DNA from: Oscillospiraceae bacterium
GTDB lineage: Bacteria; Bacillota; Clostridia; Oscillospirales; CAG-382
NCBI GenBank assembly: GCA_015064895.1
Contig: SVRI01000007.1
Span: 22,961 to 86,960 of the forward strand
Length of the DNA: 64,000 nucleotides
Direction of reading: 5' to 3'
Translations under genes and position numbers: made by a program
Part shown: positions 17,301 through 25,204 of the stretch, piece after piece
How the letters are laid out: every line of letters starts with the position of its first letter
Numbering within the stretch: the first letter of the stretch is position 1
Notes under the pieces: model-generated
What the model saw: only the letters and a program-made list of their open reading frames with translations
What the model was told of the DNA's origin: nothing
Database searches by the model: none

Positions 17301-18611
17301 CTTGACGTTAAAGAAAATACTACTGTATACGCAATCTGGAAAAAGACCGACGGCTTTGAATTTGACGGCGAATACGACGAAAACGCAGGCTTTATCTATG
17401 GCTTCAGTATCGACGGCGGCTTCCATGCAAAGGTTTCCGACGGCCACTTGTGGTCAACATGTACGGCGGGTACAAAGGTAAACTTCAAGACACCTGTTCT
17501 CGAAATCTTTGATGCAAACATACTTTCCTTCGGTCTTACCAGTGCATACACAGACGAAAACGGCACGGTTGAGCTTACGGTAAAAACCACAAGCGGCAAC
17601 AAGGTTTACGTATTCCCGCTTACATCTACAGGTTACACAACATATGTTGCTGACATCTCAGCTCTCTCGGGTGCTGTTACGGGTGTTGAAATCTATGTAA
17701 ATGCAGCACCTACCGACAACGCAGCCTTTGATATCAGCCTTGACTATATCAGATTCTCGTCTGTCACTTCTCTTAATAAGGATGAGACCGAATTTGTTGT
17801 CACAGACGGCAATGTTTATGTATCAAGCCTTGATTTCTCCGATGCGTTTGAAATAACAACATCAGCAGAAAATACCGACAAAATAAGAACTGCTCTTGAT
17901 TCGGGTTATTCCGTAATTCTTTCGGGAACTGACAAGGTATATGCCGGCGGTGTAAAGAACGGTGCCAATATTACTGTCAATGTTCTGACAAACGGCTCAA
18001 TTTTTACAAAATCCATAGCAGATATTTACACGTTTGACGGCACTGCCTTTGCCGAAAACGAAGTATTATCCGATTCACTTGCCTCATATAATGTTTCATC
18101 CATTAGAACAAAAGAGCCTCAGGGCATAAGAGCAAAGGCATCTGTCAGCAGCAACCTTTATCTTGAAGATACTGTTGAAGAATACGGCTTTGCAATTTCA
18201 AGATACGATTATATAACAAGCGGAAAAATTGCAGATGTTGTTATGAATGATGAGTATTTATCAAAGGGTCTTGTGCTTTACGGTAAGACATTCTGCAAGA
18301 GTGATAACATCCACAAGGTATATGAAAAAGACGACGAAACAGAAGTCTATGCAGCAGTTCTTACAAATATACCAATGCGCAAAGATGCACTCACAACAGT
18401 TCTTGTATTCCGTCCATACATAAAGCTTTCAAACGGCAGCTTTGTCTACGGTACACCTATTTCAAAAACTCCATATGAGGTTGCGGTTTCACTTTACTAT
18501 GACTCCAACACAGACGAAACCTCAAAGGCGGCAGCATGGGAAATCATACAACTTGTCGGCGATCCCTTAGATAAAGACATCGGAATTGATCTTGATGATT
18601 TGTTCAGCTAA
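14373..18611 (+). CDS. Large secreted multidomain SGNH hydrolase-like protein
   Basis: 1412 residues. A Sec signal peptide (1-24) is followed by a jelly-roll-like module (25-205), an InlB/Flg_new-type repeat (about 204-270) and a Big-like module (272-360). Then come another beta domain (360-510) and a BIG2-like module (520-605). The SGNH-like domain spans about 610-825, with FWGASTTKHG near 617 and HWGDKGHERVA near 801. A second BIG2 (830-915), a second InlB-type repeat (917-990), a jelly-roll (990-1130) and an unassigned C-terminus follow. There is no LPXTG or dockerin, so it is probably released or wall-associated by its modules. Deacylation of a polysaccharide is inferred. AAGGA precedes the ATG. 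Confidence 0.8.
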   Translation: MKRFSRLAAIIIMALILSLAAFAASPGLNALTGTTEPETFDDMTSLPSTVKNAVLDDSPISGDSGKVLRHYVGESITSEYATIGFAFNPALDRNRPYQISFKAYKWSSDASVGVTNTELWIMKNGTAGWQIAQQIGSFASGKNSWYEHSYNVATFGSLTNKNTGAIDTTDINTVYFEWHYDSLSSYNSTEKIYIDDVSIIPAYKVTYLDEDGTELKVTYESLTGSSFEPIVSVADANNGIIGWSKANDGTVDESIVLNNTDLTLYAVYDNNLNFNLKADKTLLIKSGDVASLTTNLWHRNGVDGITVSYSVAEGASFVTLKDNGNGSATVTAKAEGLATITCKASTGETEDICILCDYHTIDVEQAVQTVPTIAASNWLYDHTGATFDETEGAWAVRKRTDVLKPDGTTYYNNGFLSISASVDTSTYKYLLFRVKADRSTSFQVRMNKGGTYYSATYPTIAATTGQYVDVAVDISTPVSQGTISQYVLGVTNHHDTVYIKDITLSNIPTYEPEIPEIKVLKLIKTASTLSGDGASASVQAQAFSNKASAVNVAWKSSDSCVAVKNDGNGYATLKAMSDGTATITAYVSGDESISESFNVTVSGQREKQAVYDIRILFWGASTTKHGPAASLGWYGDWGMAASAEENDYVHKLVSYLEEEYYPSKVTFEIIANSEWDAAISPETDVNKDWTTHAKYLEIESAVKTLRPNIIMTAQTGNMKADANGDVAYNAYKQMYDMMFSYCPDAIIVAQYCGTWHSAMKEEFMARLGQNYSDKNFFLLHNDVAGVPEYLAPEFENSGVANHWGDKGHERVAQQCFALANPVIPAVIEPTYIYIPESIEINGESSISDKGSSIQLTVKATPSDASTDVSWSVDNTDIAIISKNGLLSALNNGTVTVTATSSFDDSVKATHTVKITGQTDTYTLTYAAGTTDTVTGLPEADEYAGSNYTLSSAIPLRDKYTFIGWGLNENASETVTTLDVKENTTVYAIWKKTDGFEFDGEYDENAGFIYGFSIDGGFHAKVSDGHLWSTCTAGTKVNFKTPVLEIFDANILSFGLTSAYTDENGTVELTVKTTSGNKVYVFPLTSTGYTTYVADISALSGAVTGVEIYVNAAPTDNAAFDISLDYIRFSSVTSLNKDETEFVVTDGNVYVSSLDFSDAFEITTSAENTDKIRTALDSGYSVILSGTDKVYAGGVKNGANITVNVLTNGSIFTKSIADIYTFDGTAFAENEVLSDSLASYNVSSIRTKEPQGIRAKASVSSNLYLEDTVEEYGFAISRYDYITSGKIADVVMNDEYLSKGLVLYGKTFCKSDNIHKVYEKDDETEVYAAVLTNIPMRKDALTTVLVFRPYIKLSNGSFVYGTPISKTPYEVAVSLYYDSNTDETSKAAAWEIIQLVGDPLDKDIGIDLDDLFS

Positions 18612-18623
18612 ACCACAGCAAAT

Positions 18624-18653
18624 ACTCCTGCAGGATTTCTGCAGGAGTTTCTT
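18624..18653 (+). terminator. Terminator after the secreted SGNH gene
   Basis: ACTCCTGCA (18624-18632) pairs perfectly with TGCAGGAGT (18640-18648), followed by TTTCTTT. Confidence 0.85.
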
Positions 18654-18674
18654 TATGTAATAATGCCAAATTCC

Positions 18675-18703
18675 TTGACATAAATGTGCAAAACTGATAT
18701 AAT
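18675..18703 (+). promoter_or_regulatory. Consensus promoter of mutL-tgt
   Basis: Perfect TTGACA (18675-18680), 17-bp spacer, perfect TATAAT (18698-18703), with TG one base before the -10 box. Confidence 0.88.
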
Positions 18704-18735
18704 AAAATGAAATATGGTAAAGTGAGGTGAGAGCT

Positions 18736-20700
18736 TTGGGAATCATAAACGTACTTGACAAGCAGACGGCAAACCTTATAGCCGCAGGTGAGGTAGTGGA
18801 AAGACCTTCCTCGGCAATAAAAGAGATGCTGGAAAACTGTGCAGATGCCGGCAGTACAAGTATTACAGTTGAAATAAAAAACGGCGGTACTTCCTTTATA
18901 AGAGTTACCGACAACGGCTGCGGTATACTTCGGGAAGATGTCCCGAAGTGTATTCTCCGCCACGCAACAAGTAAAATTAAAACAGGTGCAGACCTTGAAG
19001 CTATAGGTACATTCGGTTTTCGCGGTGAAGCACTTGCCGCCATTGCGGCCGTATCAAAGGTCAGAATACTCACAAAGCATATAGATGAAGACACAGGCAC
19101 AATGTATGAGTGTCACTTCGGTGATGAAGTTATAATGACAGATGCAGGCTGTCCTCAGGGCACAACGATTACTGTCGAAAACATCTTTGAAAACGTGCCT
19201 GCAAGACGCAAGTTCTTAAAGAAAGACTCCACCGAGGCACTTTCTGTTATGGCAGTGTGCGAAAAATTTGCTCTTTCAAGAAGTGAAATTGCCCTTACCT
19301 TTATCTCAAATAACGAAGTTAAGCTTCAAACTCCCGGTGACGGCAATCTTAAAAGTGCAATTTATGCCTGCATGGGCAGAGAATTTGCCTCTGTCCTCTA
19401 CCCTGTTGACTATGAGCTTTCAAAGGTAAGAATACACGGTTTTATTGCAAAGCCCGAATTTTCACGTCCCAACAGAAACATGCAGAATTTCTTTGTAAAT
19501 AACCGTTATATACGTTCCCGTACCATGCTTGCCGCCCTTGAAGAAGGCTTCAGAGGCTTTTGTCCTACAGGTAAATTTCCTGCCTGCGTTCTGTTCTGTG
19601 ATATTGACTTAAGACTTGTTGATATTAATGTACATCCCGCAAAGCTTGAAATAAAGTTTACCGATGAAAAAAGCATATTTGATGCCATTTACTTTGCAGT
19701 CAAAAATGCCCTGAGTCAGGCAGTAAGGTTTTCGGGATTCACCAATGACGAGGAAGTATTCCCAAAGGTTGAAAGAGCCAATGAACAGACTGTTGTTGAA
19801 GTGAAAAAGCAAGAGCCTGAAACAAAGGCTAAAGAGCCCTACAAAGCACCGAGTACTCCCCCGTTATATACTTCACCCGTAAGCTATGACACAAAGCCGA
19901 AATCAAGTTCCGATAACAATGAATCCAATAAGCTTGATTTTTTAAAGGATATTTATGTTCCGCCGATGCCCGAAAAAACAGCTCCCGAATTTATCCCAAA
20001 GCCTGTAAAACAGGAAATCAAGATAACCGAAATCGGCGAAAGCATAAAACAGGAAATAAAGCCTGTCGAAGTGCAGAAAACAATCCCTGTTGAAGTATTC
20101 AAGCAAGAGGAAATTACCCCCGAAAAGAAAAAACAGTCACCCATTTACATTGGTGAAGCGTTTAGTACATACATTGTTGCGCAGAACGGTCAGAGTTTAT
20201 ATCTTGTGGATAAACATGCGGCTCATGAACGCATTATCTACGAAAAGTTAAAGAAACCCGACCACGAAAACTCGGCACAGTATCTCTTAGAGCCGATAAA
20301 TGTTGTTTTGACACCCAAGGAAGCCGAGGCTGCAATGGAAAACAAGGAATATTTTGAAAAAATCGGCTTTGACTTCGATGAATTGGGAGCAAACACGGTA
20401 ATTATCCGTTCAATCCCCACTCCTATATCTCAAAGCGATACAAAGGATGTATTTACATTCCTTGCAGGAAAGCTTTCTGAGGGCAACAGCAAGAGCGCAG
20501 GCGAAATATTCGACAGAGCACTGTTTACCGCCGCCTGCCGTGCCGCAATTAAAGCCGGTGACAGGCATACGGATTTTGACAACAAGTATATACTTGATGA
20601 AATTTTCAACAACGAGGCAGTGCTCTACTGTCCTCACGGAAGACCCGTTATTTACGAATTTACAAAGCAGAAGCTTGACAAGATGTTTGACAGGCTTTAA
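18736..20700 (+). CDS. mutL: DNA mismatch repair protein MutL
   Basis: 654 residues from a TTG start at 18736, chosen because GAGGTGA lies six bases upstream. A GTG at 18727 is in frame but sits inside that site. The N-terminal GHKL ATPase has ENCADAG, DNGCGI and TFGFRGEAL. A variable proline- and lysine-rich linker spans about 355-470. The C-terminal domain carries the endonuclease-type motif DKHAAHERIIYE, where Lys replaces the usual Gln, and CPHGRP near the end. MutL links MutS to strand nicking. mutS is not adjacent. Confidence 0.95.
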   Translation: MGIINVLDKQTANLIAAGEVVERPSSAIKEMLENCADAGSTSITVEIKNGGTSFIRVTDNGCGILREDVPKCILRHATSKIKTGADLEAIGTFGFRGEALAAIAAVSKVRILTKHIDEDTGTMYECHFGDEVIMTDAGCPQGTTITVENIFENVPARRKFLKKDSTEALSVMAVCEKFALSRSEIALTFISNNEVKLQTPGDGNLKSAIYACMGREFASVLYPVDYELSKVRIHGFIAKPEFSRPNRNMQNFFVNNRYIRSRTMLAALEEGFRGFCPTGKFPACVLFCDIDLRLVDINVHPAKLEIKFTDEKSIFDAIYFAVKNALSQAVRFSGFTNDEEVFPKVERANEQTVVEVKKQEPETKAKEPYKAPSTPPLYTSPVSYDTKPKSSSDNNESNKLDFLKDIYVPPMPEKTAPEFIPKPVKQEIKITEIGESIKQEIKPVEVQKTIPVEVFKQEEITPEKKKQSPIYIGEAFSTYIVAQNGQSLYLVDKHAAHERIIYEKLKKPDHENSAQYLLEPINVVLTPKEAEAAMENKEYFEKIGFDFDELGANTVIIRSIPTPISQSDTKDVFTFLAGKLSEGNSKSAGEIFDRALFTAACRAAIKAGDRHTDFDNKYILDEIFNNEAVLYCPHGRPVIYEFTKQKLDKMFDRL

Positions 20701-20716
20701 TCGAAAGGAATTATAA

Positions 20717-21859
20717 ATGTTTAAGGTACTCAAAAAAGAAGGATTTGCACGCCGCGGCAGAATGGAAACCGTCCACGGAACAATAGAAACACCCGTATTC
20801 ATGAACGTCGGCACTTCTGCCGCCATCAAGGGTGCTGTTTCAACCGACGACTTAAAGGAAATCAAGTGTCAGGTTGAATTATCAAACACATATCACCTGC
20901 ATATCAGACCCGGTGATGAATTAATCAAGGAAATGGGCGGTTTACACAAGTTTTTTAACTGGTCGGGGCCGGTCCTTACCGACAGTGGCGGATTTCAGGT
21001 GTTTTCCCTTGCAACGCTCAGGAAAATTTCCGAAGAAGGTGTGCATTTTGCTTCCCACATGGACGGCAAACGAATCTTTATGGGACCTAAGGAAAGTATG
21101 AAAATTCAGGCTAACTTAGGCTCTACCATTGCTATGGCATTTGACGAATGTATTGCAAACCCTGCCGAGCTTAACTATGCGAGAAACAGTTGTGCAAGAA
21201 CTACACGCTGGCTTAAAATCTGTATTGACGAAGTTAAAAAGAACAATCAGATGGAGGATGCAGTAAATCCCAATCAGCTTCTTTTCGGTATCAATCAGGG
21301 TTCAACCTTTGAAAAGTTACGAATTGACCACATGAAGTCAATTGCCGAATACAGAGACGACCTTGCAGGCTTTGCAATCGGCGGTCTTGCAGTCGGCGAA
21401 AGTGCAGAGGAAATGTATCACACAATCGAGGTTGTAGAACCTTACATGCCCGAGGACAAACCGAGATACCTTATGGGTGTCGGAACACCCGGCAACATTT
21501 TAAATGCAGTAAAACGCGGTGTTGACTTCTTTGACTGCGTAATGCCAAGCAGAAACGCAAGACACGGAAATCTCTTTACTTCTAAAGGCTTCATGAACTT
21601 AAACAACGAAAAGTATGCAAAAGATTCAAGACCTATTGAAGAAGGCTGTCAGTGTCCTGCATGCAGAAGCTATTCACGCTCTTACATCAGACACCTGTTC
21701 AAAGCAAGAGAGCTTCTCGGAATGCGTCTTTGCGTGCTTCACAATCTATACTTCTACAACGTGCTTATGGAAAGAATCAGAGAAGCACTTGATGAGGGTA
21801 GATTTGAGCAGTTCTATAATGAGAATATTGAGATTCTGGAATCGAGATTACAAGATTGA
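20717..21859 (+). CDS. tgt: Queuine tRNA-ribosyltransferase
   Basis: 380 residues of full family length. It exchanges guanine 34 in GUN-anticodon tRNAs for preQ1 on the way to queuosine. The substrate loop TDSGGFQVFS is near residue 90. DCVMPSRNARHG (about 274-285) holds the nucleophilic Asp, and the zinc site is CQCPACRSYSRSYIRHL (CxCxxC...H). It lies 16 bases after mutL with AAAGGA before the ATG, so they are co-transcribed. A preQ1-type transporter gene, queT, is at 51.2-51.7 kb, which fits salvage of the precursor. Confidence 0.96.
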   Translation: MFKVLKKEGFARRGRMETVHGTIETPVFMNVGTSAAIKGAVSTDDLKEIKCQVELSNTYHLHIRPGDELIKEMGGLHKFFNWSGPVLTDSGGFQVFSLATLRKISEEGVHFASHMDGKRIFMGPKESMKIQANLGSTIAMAFDECIANPAELNYARNSCARTTRWLKICIDEVKKNNQMEDAVNPNQLLFGINQGSTFEKLRIDHMKSIAEYRDDLAGFAIGGLAVGESAEEMYHTIEVVEPYMPEDKPRYLMGVGTPGNILNAVKRGVDFFDCVMPSRNARHGNLFTSKGFMNLNNEKYAKDSRPIEEGCQCPACRSYSRSYIRHLFKARELLGMRLCVLHNLYFYNVLMERIREALDEGRFEQFYNENIEILESRLQD

Positions 21860-21867
21860 ATATAACA

Positions 21868-21900
21868 AAAAGAGGAAGCACAAGGCTTCCTCTTTTAATT
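21868..21900. terminator. Bidirectional terminator between tgt and the HD gene
   Basis: A 12-bp perfect stem, AAAAGAGGAAGC (21868-21879)/GCTTCCTCTTTT (21885-21896), with a five-base loop between convergent genes. Confidence 0.85.
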
Positions 21901-22559
21901 TACATAAGCTGCTGCTCATTAATTATCAACTTAAATTCAAGTCCCAATTTTTCGCAAGCCTTTCTGCAAAGCACCATACGGTTTAGGAAAATCTCAAAGT
22001 AATTTACAACCGAGCTTACCTTGGTATCAACTTCAAGCTTTAATTTAAGAAGTGTTTTTTCGCCATTTATCTTGATAGACGACTTCTTTACAGAGTAGTT
22101 TACTCTGTCGTGAATATCAAAGCTCGGAAGGTCGGTATTTCTTACTCTTGTATATCTTACATCGCTCTTATCGGCAATAATAAGAGCCGCCGCAATGGGA
22201 TTTACAGGCACACCGTCACCTTCGTCGTGGTTACCGATTGCGGTAGTAATTGTGGCAACATCCTCAGGCTCAAAACCGAGGTCAGTAAGAATCTTGAATG
22301 CCATTATAGCTCCGCTTTGTGAGTGGTCTACCCTGTTTACAAGATTTCCTATATCGTGCATATAGCCTGCGATTTTTGCAAGCTCAATGTCATGCTCGGA
22401 AAAGCCAAGAGTTTCGAGAATATATGCAGCATCCGTCGCAACCTTCGTAACGTGGGCAAAGTTGTGTTCTGTATAGCCAAGAGCTTCAAGTGAGGCATCG
22501 GCTTTCTTTATATATGTGTTTATAGTCTCATTCTTTCTTATTTCATCAAAAGTAATCAT
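21900..22559 (-). CDS. HD-domain phosphohydrolase
   Basis: 219 residues. The metal ligands of the HD fold are visible: HNFAHV near residue 33, MHDIG near 67, NHDEG near 109 and ADKSDV near 128. Such proteins hydrolyse phosphate esters, often of nucleotides or lipids. The substrate cannot be deduced. A C-terminal region of about 80 residues is beta-rich. The gene follows the deacetylase-like gene by 12 bases on the same strand and probably shares its promoter. Confidence 0.8.
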   Translation of the reverse strand: MITFDEIRKNETINTYIKKADASLEALGYTEHNFAHVTKVATDAAYILETLGFSEHDIELAKIAGYMHDIGNLVNRVDHSQSGAIMAFKILTDLGFEPEDVATITTAIGNHDEGDGVPVNPIAAALIIADKSDVRYTRVRNTDLPSFDIHDRVNYSVKKSSIKINGEKTLLKLKLEVDTKVSSVVNYFEIFLNRMVLCRKACEKLGLEFKLIINEQQLM

Positions 22560-22571
22560 AAACTCTCCTTT

Positions 22572-23654
22572 TTATCTTCTCTCTTCAAGAGCAATTGAGC
22601 TGATGGTAACAGGTTTATAGCCATGATTATGACACCAGTCAACCGTTCTGAATATTCTTTCTTTATAATCAGGCTCATACATGAAGTAATCTTCATAGAA
22701 ATACTGCTCGTGTATCAAAAGATAGTGGAAGCAATTGTTCTGACGGCTGCTTATATCTTCCATATAACCGTCAATTTTATCAAGGTCAACCTCATTTATA
22801 ACAATATCGTCCTTAACAAAAATTATGTCCTCTTTATTATCAACCCAGAAATCTCTGTCAAAAACATGCTTTGTCTGTTCCTTGTCGAGATAATACGAAA
22901 CATACGGGTCGCCGTTTTCGTCAAAAGTAAAATATCCGTCAATGCACCTGAATCCGAGATTTCTGAAGGCTCTTGTTGCCCAAAGATTTGAGTTTGCCCA
23001 ATGCTGAGAAGTAATATTGGATGTCACTTCTTTACCGGCAAAGCGCAAAATTTCTTTTTCGACAAGTCTACCCTCACGCATAACCTGTTCATAGGTAGCA
23101 TCTTTATAAGGACTGTCGGGATGGTCGGCATTGGCATGGAATGTGAACTTTAACCATTCGCCGTTGGCAATAAACTCGTCTTTATATTTATCGGGAAACA
23201 TGGAAAGATTGAACTTCTTGTCGTCCGTTTCATAGTATATGTGCATATGGACATAAGTACCATACTTTTCGTGAAGCTCTTTATAAATTGCAAGAAACGG
23301 GTCATCAAAGATTGATTTATACTCATCCTGATGCTCATATATGTTCTGAAAACATCTTATAACGTCGTCTACGCCGAATCTGTAGGTTTTATAGCCGTTC
23401 TTGAACCAGTACACATAGATTGTTACAATTTCGTTTGAATCGGTATCAACAGCCTCAACAGCGTTTCTGTATGCATCGAGATATACTTCAGCAGTATATA
23501 CCCCGTCTTTTTCGGAGGCAGAAACGCCGTTTATTGCAAGATTTCTTCCGCTTTCACAGGATACGGAAACATTTACAAGTATACCGTCCTCAAAAGCCTT
23601 ACCGTCTGCATTTGTAAACAAAACATCTCCGTCAATCGGGAAAATAAACTTCAT
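22572..23654 (-). CDS. Hypothetical protein, possibly polysaccharide-deacetylase-like
   Basis: 360 residues without signal peptide or membrane segment. The first 100 residues are beta-strand-rich. The remainder looks like a (beta/alpha) barrel with conserved-looking acidic and His residues (FGVDDVIRCFQ, YVHMHIYYETDD, FTFHANADHPDSPY, FHYLLIHEQYF). These resemble NodB-type deacetylase strands, but I cannot assign the metal triad with confidence. The ATG at 23654 is preferred because GGAG lies eight bases upstream. The longer reading starts with a TTG lacking such a site. A good promoter lies at 23701-23728. Confidence 0.6.
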   Translation of the reverse strand: MKFIFPIDGDVLFTNADGKAFEDGILVNVSVSCESGRNLAINGVSASEKDGVYTAEVYLDAYRNAVEAVDTDSNEIVTIYVYWFKNGYKTYRFGVDDVIRCFQNIYEHQDEYKSIFDDPFLAIYKELHEKYGTYVHMHIYYETDDKKFNLSMFPDKYKDEFIANGEWLKFTFHANADHPDSPYKDATYEQVMREGRLVEKEILRFAGKEVTSNITSQHWANSNLWATRAFRNLGFRCIDGYFTFDENGDPYVSYYLDKEQTKHVFDRDFWVDNKEDIIFVKDDIVINEVDLDKIDGYMEDISSRQNNCFHYLLIHEQYFYEDYFMYEPDYKERIFRTVDWCHNHGYKPVTISSIALEERR

Positions 23655-23700
23655 AACACCGCTCCGTCTCAAATCAAAATAGGCACATTGTCCAAAGAAT

Positions 23701-23728
23701 ATTATACCATATTTTCACAATTTTTCAA
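23701..23728 (-). promoter_or_regulatory. Promoter of the deacetylase-like/HD operon
   Basis: Minus strand: TTGAAA (23723-23728), 16-bp spacer, TATAAT (23701-23706), 46 bases before the start codon. Confidence 0.65.
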
Positions 23729-23760
23729 CACATTTTTACAATAAAATATTGATAAAAAAC

Positions 23761-23789
23761 TTGACGAAAACACTCTTTTATTATATAAT
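23761..23789 (+). promoter_or_regulatory. Promoter of the comEB-PTP-rimI-tsaD-rex operon
   Basis: TTGACG (23761-23766), 17-bp spacer, TATAAT (23784-23789), 47 bases upstream of the comEB ATG. It lies back-to-back with the promoter at 23701-23728. Confidence 0.8.
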
Positions 23790-23836
23790 AAATTGTTAAA
23801 TGTATAATTATGCCCAAAAATAAGGAGGCGCACATT

Positions 23837-24325
23837 ATGGAACGCATAAGCAAAGAGAATTACTACCTTGATATAGCACAGACGGTTGCCGCAAGAAGCA
23901 CCTGTTTAAGACGTAAATTCGGTGCAATTATCGTGTCCAACGACTCAATTGTTTCTACAGGCTATAACGGTGCACCCAGAGGCAGAAAGAACTGCTCGGA
24001 CCTCGGCACTTGCATGAGAGAAGAACTGAATATTCCCAGAGGCGAAAGATACGAAATGTGCAGAAGCATTCATGCAGAACAGAATGCTATCATTGCCGCC
24101 GCAGCTCATCAGATGATGGGTTCTACCCTCTACCTTGCATGCGTTGATGCACCTACGGGACAGCTTATGGGCGGTACCTGCTGCTGTCAGATGTGTAAGC
24201 GTAATGTTATCAATGCGGGCATCGAAAAGGTTGTAGTACGTGAAACTCCCACAGAGTACACAGTATACAACGTAAAGGACTGGATTGACGACGACGACAG
24301 CCTTTCGGGCAAGTTCGGTTATTAA
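23837..24325 (+). CDS. comEB: Deoxycytidylate deaminase
   Basis: 162 residues of the zinc-dependent cytidine/deoxycytidylate deaminase fold. The catalytic HAEQNAI (near residue 79) and the second metal motif CCCQMCKR (near 118) are present. It converts dCMP to dUMP, the precursor for thymidylate synthesis. The start at 23837 is fixed by AAGGAGG nine bases upstream. An earlier in-frame ATG at 23810 precedes that ribosome-binding site and is rejected. It is first in a five-gene operon. Confidence 0.92.
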   Translation: MERISKENYYLDIAQTVAARSTCLRRKFGAIIVSNDSIVSTGYNGAPRGRKNCSDLGTCMREELNIPRGERYEMCRSIHAEQNAIIAAAAHQMMGSTLYLACVDAPTGQLMGGTCCCQMCKRNVINAGIEKVVVRETPTEYTVYNVKDWIDDDDSLSGKFGY

Positions 24326-24326
24326 A

Positions 24327-24773
24327 ATGAAAAAGGTTTTATTTGTCTGCACAGGTAACACCTGTCGAAGTCCTATGGCAGAGGCTGTATTTAACCACCT
24401 TGCCGACGGAACAGATTTTTGCGCTTTTTCATGCGGAATTTACGGTGACGGTGTTTCGCCTATAAGTCATAATGCAAAGGCGGTTCTTGCGGAAAAAGGC
24501 ATTGAATTTACTCACACATCGACTCCTGTTGCGGAAGAATTGCTTAAAGACGCAGACTACATTATCGGCATGAGCGGTAATCATTCGAGAAGTCTTATTG
24601 CAATGTACCCGAAATATTCAGACAAAATATATGCCTTGCCCAAGGACATTTCCGACCCGTACGGCGGTGACATGGATGTTTACAAACAGTCGCTTTGTGA
24701 AATTGAGGAATGTGTCAAACAGCTTATAAAAACCCTTCTTGACGAGGATGCTTATGGAAATCAGACAACATAA
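24327..24773 (+). CDS. Low-molecular-weight protein phosphatase
   Basis: 148 residues. The P-loop signature VCTGNTCRSPMAE (C-x5-R-S) near the N-terminus and the general-acid DPYGGD near residue 113 define the LMW-PTP family. Relatives include YwlE, an arginine phosphatase, and tyrosine phosphatases. The Thr after the first Asn in CTGNTC is typical of YwlE-type enzymes, so protein-arginine phosphatase activity is possible. The ATG at 24327 follows the comEB stop by one base. Its 3' end overlaps rimI. Confidence 0.88.
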   Translation: MKKVLFVCTGNTCRSPMAEAVFNHLADGTDFCAFSCGIYGDGVSPISHNAKAVLAEKGIEFTHTSTPVAEELLKDADYIIGMSGNHSRSLIAMYPKYSDKIYALPKDISDPYGGDMDVYKQSLCEIEECVKQLIKTLLDEDAYGNQTT

Positions 24774-25188
24774 AAAGGAAGATCTTGGGGCAATTGCCGA
24801 AATTGAAAAATTAAGCATAAATCCCCCGTGGTCATACAGTGCCGTGTGCTCTTTTTCAGAGTGTGAAACGAGCAGGATTCTGGTTGCCGAATGTGACGGC
24901 ATTGTCGCAGGATATATAACATATTCGGTGGTACTTGACGAAGTACAGATTGCAAATGTTGCTGTCCATCCCGAATACAGACGTAAAGGCATTGCAGAAA
25001 AGCTTCTGACTACGCTTTCTGAATCGGCAAAACTAGATAATATGTTTATAATAACCCTTGAAGTCAGGCAGTCAAATGAGCCGGCAATAAATCTTTACAC
25101 CAAGTGCGGATACACCGAGGTCGGAAAACGCAAAAACTACTACAAAAATCCCGCCGAGGATGCAATTCTCATGAACCTTACCCTTTAA
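24754..25188 (+). CDS. rimI: Ribosomal protein S18-alanine N-acetyltransferase RimI
   Basis: 144 residues of a GNAT acetyltransferase. VQIANVAVHPEYRRKGIAEK carries the acetyl-CoA-binding R/QxxGxG/A loop (RRKGIA), followed by TLEVRQSNEPAINLYTKCGY, the RimI signature region. It sits immediately before tsaD, the usual place of rimI. The ATG at 24754 has GAGG six bases upstream. Two earlier in-frame starts (24739, 24748) overlap that site. tsaB and tsaE, often in the same cluster, are not here. Confidence 0.88.
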   Translation: MEIRQHKKEDLGAIAEIEKLSINPPWSYSAVCSFSECETSRILVAECDGIVAGYITYSVVLDEVQIANVAVHPEYRRKGIAEKLLTTLSESAKLDNMFIITLEVRQSNEPAINLYTKCGYTEVGKRKNYYKNPAEDAILMNLTL

Positions 25189-25204
25189 TGAAAGGACATT
25201 ATAA

